From: Rodentolepis nana
Taxonomy: Eukaryota > Platyhelminthes > Cestoda > Cyclophyllidea > Hymenolepididae
DNA: 10,658 bases
Direction: 5' to 3'
Assembly (NCBI GenBank): GCA_900617975.1
Contig: UZAE01002004.1
Coordinates: 1 to 10,658 of the forward strand
Position numbers and translations under genes: made by a program. The notes below the pieces were generated by a model. The model was given only the letters and a program-made list of their open reading frames with translations, had not been told where the DNA came from and ran no database searches. Shown in pieces: positions 6,562-10,658 of the stretch; the stretch's first letter is position 1, and each line of letters begins with the position of its first letter.

Positions 6562-7033
6562 TATTCAGTATGCCAACTCTCTCCAAATTATTTGATTTCG
6601 TATGGCAAGATGGTCAATAGGACTAGTAATTTTAGAACTCTACTTGTTACCTGTTGTACCTGACTGGATGGAGGAAGAGTCATGTAATTCTACGTCGAAT
6701 AAATTCAAAATTAGAATCAAAATAATCAAACTATTCAGCTCTAATAGGTTATATTCTTTCAATTTGTGACCAATGGATTGAATTGTTTCCTTGTCTTATT
6801 TATAAGGCAGATTTCACTTGACACCTTAATGTCCAAAATGTATCGGCATCTTTTATTCAATATGCCAACTGTCTCAAAATTATTTGAAGTCGTATGGCAA
6901 AATAGTCAATTATACCAATATTTTATTCGATTTAAATATGTTAATTTCTATCAATTTTTGTCTACTATCTTGATTTCTTTCCTTACTTAGGTTGATAAAC
7001 CAGATTCGACTTGATATCTTAATGTCCAAAATG
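6562..7033 (+). repeat. Degenerate tandem duplication
   Basis: Two diverged copies in the same orientation, about 6562-6840 and 6854-7033. They share ATTATTTGA and CGTATGGCAA blocks at the left (offset 292) and CTTAATGTCCAAAATG at the right (6825 and 7018, offset 193). The first copy holds about 99 extra bases in its middle (roughly 6620-6720), so the difference in offset is an insertion there or a deletion in copy 2. No open frame is conserved between copies, so I treat it as non-coding. Confidence 0.65.
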
Positions 7034-7935
7034 CACTTAGCATCAAATCGATGCAAAAGTGGTGACGATTTACAATGTGTTTGTCTACTACACCTACTTA
7101 ACATAACTTCCAACTGCAAGATGTTTGTTTAATCAATAACGTTGCATTGCTACAAACTACTCATTACAACCTCTATGGCGATCCCCAAGTCACTCGAGAA
7201 GAATCCCAACCAAGCATTTCGACTAATTACTAGTGGAAATAAATCATCACTCATTGATGCAATGCACTTGGTTACAGGAAACCCCACCTAAGTAGTCAAC
7301 AGTCTAATTTTATTTAACCAATCTAATTCAATCCATGTTCTACAAATTACTTACTTCCTCTTGGTACAGACTGGGAAACCTTTTCGCTTTCGAAAATAAT
7401 AGTCTATATACTGTCAGTTGACTGCCAACTATCATGACCCCACAATACACCAAATTTTTCCACCTACACAGTACTCACCTTACCCTAATCTCTTCCTATG
7501 TGACCTTGATGTTCCTACTCCTTCCTCTTTGAAGCCAGAAGTCAATTAAAGGTATAATGATAACTATCATAAATTCCGAAATTTAATACAAATAAATGTG
7601 AAGGAGGTACAAAGAAAATGTGTTTTAGCCATTTAATAAGCTTCCGATGAGGCAAAAGACATCACTATGATAGAGTCTGAGGTGTGATAGATAATTCATT
7701 CACACGGGAGAAGCAAACAAATGGTTAACGGGTACTTTTAGAAGTAGTTTTGGAGCACGCTCTTACAGTCAACTCAGGCTAGCCTAGCAAACAATCAAGC
7801 TAAACTGCTAAAAGCACTTAATCTGAAGGCCCGAAGCATGATGACCTAAAAGGTTGACGTTCTGTTTGCAAAAGTTTTAGCTTCTTACTGAGGTCCTATA
7901 TCTAATAACTAAATGTTTCTATTGAAAGGCATGCT
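7034..7935. other. Non-coding stretch, nothing identified
   Basis: AT-rich, with stops in all frames and no splice-bounded coding block. Only small imperfect palindromes (for example around 7557-7570, ATGATA/TATCAT) were seen. Confidence 0.5.
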
Positions 7936-7953
7936 CCATGATCTTTATCATGG
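7936..7953. repeat. Small hairpin in the tail of the tRNA-like element
   Basis: CCATGAT-CTTT-ATCATGG forms a perfect 7-bp stem with a 4-nt loop. It lies 18-36 bp past the 3' end of the minus-strand tRNA-like sequence and may belong to the body of a tRNA-derived SINE. Confidence 0.5.
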
Positions 7954-7971
7954 CACAATAGATATCAGTGT

Positions 7972-8043
7972 GGGCTCAGCCGGGATTTGAACCCGGGACC
8001 TCACGCACCCAAGGCGAGAAAAATATCCCCAGATTACTGAGTC
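7972..8043 (-). pseudogene. tRNA-Pro(TGG)-like sequence: tRNA pseudogene or SINE head
   Basis: The minus strand folds to a 72-nt cloverleaf of the eukaryotic tRNA-Pro type. The acceptor stem GACTCAG/CTGAGCC has 6 of 7 pairs (one A-C mismatch). The D region is ATCTGGGGATATTTTT. The anticodon stem CTCGC/GCGTG has one T-T mismatch, the loop CTTGGGT gives anticodon TGG, and the T arm CCGGG-TTCAAAT-CCCGG is perfect with a full B box. Length equals the usual tRNA-Pro length with no gaps. The two stem mismatches and the weak D stem suggest it no longer makes a working tRNA. No run of Ts acting as a polymerase III terminator follows directly, as in SINEs, where transcription continues into a body. 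A degraded single tRNA gene is the alternative. Confidence 0.75.
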
Positions 8044-8345
8044 ATGTTTGCCCCTTTTTACGAAATTTACCAACTCCTCAAATAAATTGAGTATTGAGGC
8101 GATTATTTTCACTCAAATCTAATAATGAGATCAAAAGGTAAATAAAGAGAATATCATGTGATGGCAAAATAATAACTTGTGTGTTTTTTACTATGTGTCA
8201 CCCGTATCGACTTACAATGCTTGTCTAAAAAACTTAAATCATCTAATCATTTTCTGAAGTTGAAATTCCAAAGTTTTTTAATTGTAAAATAAATACAATA
8301 AAAGTGCAACCTTTTACAGCCAATTAATAGTACTGCGTTATTAAA

Positions 8346-8379
8346 GAAAACATTTAAATCAATAGTTTTAAATGTTTTC
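8346..8379. repeat. Perfect 13-bp inverted repeat (hairpin)
   Basis: GAAAACATTTAAA and TTTAAATGTTTTC pair perfectly around the 8-nt loop TCAATAGT. A second weaker inverted pair (ATTTATT/AATAAAT) follows at about 8380-8399. It lies just upstream of the retrotransposon fragment and could be a terminal structure of a small element or an AT-rich hairpin by chance. Confidence 0.7.
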
Positions 8380-8458
8380 ATTTATTTGTATTAATAAATG
8401 TATTAATCAGTCACACAAGTACTCTCAACTCCAACCAACATCCAGGCAAACTTTGCAA

Positions 8459-8519
8459 TGATATCACGAATATTATGATTAAATGTGTACTGATATCACG
8501 AATATTATGATTAAATGTG
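8459..8519 (+). repeat. Tandem duplication, 32-bp period, in the retrotransposon fragment
   Basis: A 29-bp block beginning TGATATCACGAATATTATG occurs exactly twice (8459-8487 and 8491-8519) with three bases between. The period is not a multiple of three, so the duplication shifts the frame. Confidence 0.9.
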
Positions 8520-8594
8520 CAAAGAAAACTATACCCCTAGGCCAAACGGAGCACTATCGAGTGTTTTGGTCTAAACACCTTGAGGAACTTGTAA

Positions 8595-8704
8595 GAGGGA
8601 CGCCCTTCGCAACACTGCTGATCAGACTGGGAGGGACGCTCTTTGCAACACTGCTGATCAGACTGGAAGCGCGACGCCCTTCGCAACACTGCTGATCAGA
8701 CTGG
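8595..8704 (+). repeat. Three tandem copies of a 36-38-bp unit
   Basis: Copies at 8595-8630, 8631-8666 and 8667-8704 all contain CAACACTGCTGATCAGACTG. The first two are 36 bp (12 codons) and differ by a few substitutions; the third is 38 bp. In the element's frame the unit encodes RDALRNTADQTG, which occurs once in the expected protein pattern, so this is a triplication. Confidence 0.9.
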
Positions 8705-8765
8705 AAGAACCGAAGACGTACAAGCCTGGAGACGGCGGTCGACTGTCCTAAGACTAGCCATCTTT

Positions 8766-8838
8766 CAAGCTAAACGGACTTCCTTCGACAAGTTCATCAA
8801 TCTTACAAGCTAAACGAACTTCCTTCGACAAGTTCATC
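8766..8838 (+). repeat. Tandem duplication, 40-bp period
   Basis: CAAGCTAAACG(G/A)ACTTCCTTCG and the following ACAAGTTCATC occur at 8766-8798 and 8806-8838. This encodes the QAKRTSFDKFI piece twice. The period again breaks the frame. Confidence 0.85.
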
Positions 8839-8965
8839 TCTAACAAAGTGATGACCAACGCACTTTCAAATTTCTGAGAAACCTCCAAAACAACATCGAC
8901 AAGTTCATCTCAAATATCAACTATCAAAGTGGTAGCTAACAGGCTTTTGAATTCCTGCGCGACCC
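8824..8965 (+). repeat. Diverged tandem copies of about 70-75 bp
   Basis: Two units begin with CGACAAGTTCATCTC (near 8826 and 8897) and run through CAAAGTG, an AACxxxCTTT block and a TT(T)CTG block, encoding FKFLRNLQ in the first and FEFLRD in the second. Divergence is higher than in the neighbouring duplications, so this event may be older. Confidence 0.55.
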
Positions 8966-8990
8966 GCACAGCTCGCCCACGCAATCTATG

Positions 8991-9530
8991 ATTGGCTAAG
9001 TGGAGGAGTCGTGGAAGGTTGATGAAAAATTTTCAGCGCCCTCTTCATTGCACATGCCCACAATCTTGCTATTGAAAATGTCTAAGTAGTATTTGTAGAT
9101 GGGAGTAAGGATGGGGTGGGGGGTTGACGAATTTAAGTGTACTTTGTAAATGAGAGCACAACGTCCCATCAAAACGCGAAAATCTGGAGTTTTGAAGTTT
9201 CAGAGGGTAATATTGTTCAAATTATAATTGTTCAACCATCTTAATTGTGCTTTAAGAGAACAACAAAACAGCTCGACGTATTAAAATATGAGAAATTATA
9301 TCAGTCCTAAGTATGTTGGTTGCTATAAATGCATAGTTGACATAGATGGGGATGATTGAGTTCGAGCAGTGGGAAATGAAATAGAAATGCAGACAATCAT
9401 CAAATGAATTTTAGAGTCCAGTTGCTTTCAGCCTAAAACGCCGAAATTCAAACAAATGGTTGTCTGCACGTGGGTCAGAACGTCTGAACCAAAGGCCTGC
9501 TAGAAGAAGTGTATAACGTGGAATGAAAAT
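8991..9530. other. Non-coding stretch after the retrotransposon fragment
   Basis: Nothing confident. A G-rich run at 9101-9123 has too few separated G-runs for a standard quadruplex. An open piece ending at TAG 9501-9503 (includes QPKTPKFKQMVVC) is short enough to be chance. Confidence 0.45.
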
Positions 9531-9535
9531 TATTA

Positions 9536-9673
9536 ATGGAAGCCCCTGAAGACGAGAACTTGTCTTCTACAGCTGATGTTTCCTGTGGGTATATGAGTGG
9601 ATCTGTATTTGGAGGTACACCTAACTTAAGGGTAAATGAAATTCTAAATGACTGGAAGTTGAAATTTTGTTGA
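9536..9673 (+). CDS. Small ORF of 45 codons or possible first exon, function unknown
   Basis: ATG at 9536 follows an in-frame TGA at 9524-9526. The frame reads MEAPEDENLSSTADVSCGYM, then SGSVFGGTPNLRVNEILNDW, and stops at TGA 9671-9673. It looks like an acidic N-terminus, and a reasonable donor (AGG|GTAAAT) sits at 9631/9632. Joined in phase 0 to an acceptor at 9921 (aattattgcag) it would continue LWLTLKRPHFMMCALVIGSL and stop at 9985-9987, giving 53 residues with a hydrophobic end. That would overlap the promoter-like region of the next gene. Open frames of this length occur by chance in such DNA, so the call is weak. Confidence 0.22.
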   Translation: MEAPEDENLSSTADVSCGYMSGSVFGGTPNLRVNEILNDWKLKFC

Positions 9674-9940
9674 AAAATCTCTGGAGAATAAAAGCAGTGA
9701 GATGATTAAGTCGAGCAAAAACTGAATAATTCACTTAAGTGTACTGCCAATTACGTATATGAATAAGATATCACTCGCAAACTGCAGTCGTGCTACTGGA
9801 TCTCCTTCAACCTAATATTTGTGACCCACTAAAGTCCTACAATAATGTTATTCTTTCTTCACCTCACATAACTTGTACCCTAGATTCGATATTTTAATCG
9901 ACCTAATGAAAATTATTGCAGCTGTGGTTGACCTTAAAAC

Positions 9941-10062
9941 GACCTCATTTCATGATGTGTGCATTGGTAATTGGGTCGTTATTTTAGGCAAAACGAGTAA
10001 CATCCAATCAAATTAGATAACCAATGACCTCATTTCGCATTCATGTACTTTCGCGTATAAAA
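9941..10062 (+). promoter_or_regulatory. TATA-box promoter with clustered CCAAT motifs
   Basis: TATAAAA at 10056-10062 lies 58 bp before the ATG at 10120, leaving room for a start site near 10085-10090 and a leader of about 30 bases. Upstream are four CCAAT-type pentamers: ATTGG at 9963-9967 and 9970-9974, CCAAT at 10004-10008 and 10021-10025. An 11-bp direct repeat GACCTCATTTC occurs at 9941-9951 and 10026-10036. TATA plus clustered CCAAT is a classic RNA polymerase II promoter layout; the factors that bind are not known from sequence. Confidence 0.5.
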
Positions 10063-10119
10063 GTATTGCACACTAGCGATCGATTTCATTTTAACAGCAC
10101 CACACTAGCAGACGGCAGT

Positions 10120-10214
10120 ATGTCGAGTGAGCAAACAATTCGTAAAGAAAGTTCGCAGAGTCCATCAACGGACCAAGGCAACGTCGAACCAACGGTCCGT
10201 ATGCATGAAGAGAG
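10120..10214 (+). CDS. First coding exon of an unidentified gene
   Basis: ATG at 10120 lies 58 bp after a TATA box and opens a hydrophilic, serine- and glutamate-rich N-terminus (MSSEQTIRKESSQSPSTDQG, then NVEPTVRMHEE). It ends in a textbook donor AG|GTGAGT at 10214/10215, with two bases of a split codon. An ATG further upstream at 10024 is in the same frame but lies before the TATA box, so I choose 10120. The sequence suggests a disordered N-terminal region; no domain is recognisable. The rest is either beyond the right edge or in the short candidate exon at 10392-10440. Confidence 0.5.
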
Positions 10215-10391
10215 GTGAGTAACACTCAGTCTTCAAAGTTATTGAGAGCTTTTGCCATGATTCGAGATTAGCATTGGAAATAGAGGTGTAGAGATTAGAA
10301 TTTTGACTTCACGTCTCGTAGTGGGTTGCTTCAGAGGAAATCACAATTTTGTCTTCATCCTGTGAAAGATGTACTAAATCCTACTAATTAG
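10215..10391 (+). other. Candidate intron
   Basis: Begins GTGAGT and could end at an AG at 10390-10391, preceded by two TACTAA-like branch-point sequences (10371-10376 and 10382-10387). The length would be 177 nt, longer than the 65-78-nt introns of the pseudogene in this window. The pyrimidine tract is poor, and the true acceptor may lie outside the window. Confidence 0.3.
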
Positions 10392-10440
10392 GAGGAGGAA
10401 AATGAGAATTAATGAAGTGCCATCTACCCAAGAGGCATGA
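10392..10440 (+). CDS. Candidate second exon, very short
   Basis: Joined in the correct phase to the exon at 10120-10214, this reads RRRKMRINEVPSTQEA to TGA at 10438-10440, giving a complete protein of 47 residues. The basic patch after the splice and the preserved phase are suggestive. A match of this length can easily arise by chance, and a longer gene running off the window is at least as likely. A separate open frame at 10412-10609 overlaps it but lacks supporting splice or start signals. Confidence 0.22.
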
Positions 10441-10658
10441 AACCGAAAGAGTGGATTTATCTACGTCGGAATTGCGGTTGATAGCACTCGTGTATTGCAC
10501 GTGTACGTGCCATGAGATGAAATCAACACCCGTAGCAATTATAGTAGCAGATCTCCACACACTAAGTACCTTGATTACTTGGCAAATGGAAAATAGTAAA
10601 TTACTTTGAGTCCCCTCGAGTCACTCTTCTTTATCCATTTAAATACCTCTCGAACTGT

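Larger units (their letters stand above)
8410..8990 (+). mobile_element. Decayed non-LTR retrotransposon fragment (jockey/CR1-type ORF2 linker)
   Basis: Translated pieces on the + strand match the pattern of the segment between the endonuclease and reverse transcriptase domains of non-LTR retrotransposon ORF2 proteins: CAKKTIPLGQ, HYRVFWSKHLEEL, RDALRNTADQTG, RTEDVQAWRRRS, QAKRTSFDKFI, FKFLRNLQNN. The pieces lie in the order expected but in different frames and with stops, and neither the endonuclease nor the RT catalytic motifs are present. The fragment is therefore a dead internal piece. It contains several local tandem duplications, listed separately, that disturb the frame. Identification rests on remembered family pattern, not a search; the exact clade is uncertain. 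Confidence 0.7.

Noticed and set aside
6766..7119. Open frames on both strands through the tandem duplication
   Set aside because: They are AT-rich, dominated by Phe, Ile, Leu, Tyr and Asn, and not preserved between the two duplicated units.
8459..8704. Reading the repeats near the transposon as a CRISPR-like array
   Set aside because: The units are contiguous tandem duplications of transposon coding sequence with no unique spacers, in a eukaryotic context.
9101..9123. G-rich run as a quadruplex
   Set aside because: Only three separated G-runs are present, one fewer than needed.

Overview
This is an AT-rich eukaryotic window, most likely from an invertebrate animal. It has short GT-AG introns (65-78 nt where both ends are clear), a tRNA-Pro-derived sequence, a decayed non-LTR retrotransposon of the jockey/CR1 general type, and long non-coding stretches without bacterial-style gene packing. 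I cannot name the phylum: arthropod, flatworm and nematode all remain possible. No intact, recognisable protein gene lies wholly inside the window.

Layout. (1) 1-437: coding-looking + strand sequence running in from the left edge, in shifting frames; probably the damaged 3' end of a gene. (2) 438-2790: mostly featureless, with a direct repeat pair (1460/2058) and one short coding-like scrap (1753-1851). (3) 2798-5513: the centre of the window. The minus strand carries a multi-exon gene relic of unknown family (five exons between 4294 and 2803, with stops and frameshifts, a polyproline tail and a polyadenylation signal overlapping the stop). Its exon B-D part exists again in inverted orientation at 4465-4988, making a large inverted repeat with arms of about 667 and 524 bp and a spacer of about 560 bp. 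The inverted copy still holds an open two-exon frame of 97 codons. Beyond it the minus strand shows three overlapping open frames (5513 to 5002) that look like one frameshifted coding stretch. (4) 5590-7930: AT-rich non-coding, with a CTC microsatellite, an AT palindrome and a degenerate tandem duplication (6562-7033). (5) 7936-8043: tRNA-Pro(TGG)-like relic or SINE head on the minus strand. (6) 8346-8990: a perfect 13-bp hairpin, then a retrotransposon fragment that has undergone several separate local tandem duplications. (7) 9536-10440: a doubtful small ORF, then a TATA/CCAAT promoter and a first coding exon with a strong donor, probably a gene continuing past the right edge.

The genes do not form an operon or pathway. 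The most interesting possibility is that the inverted pseudogene pair, if transcribed through, folds into a long hairpin RNA that could yield small RNAs against an intact parent gene elsewhere. That is inference. The protein families were not recognised, and no database search was possible.
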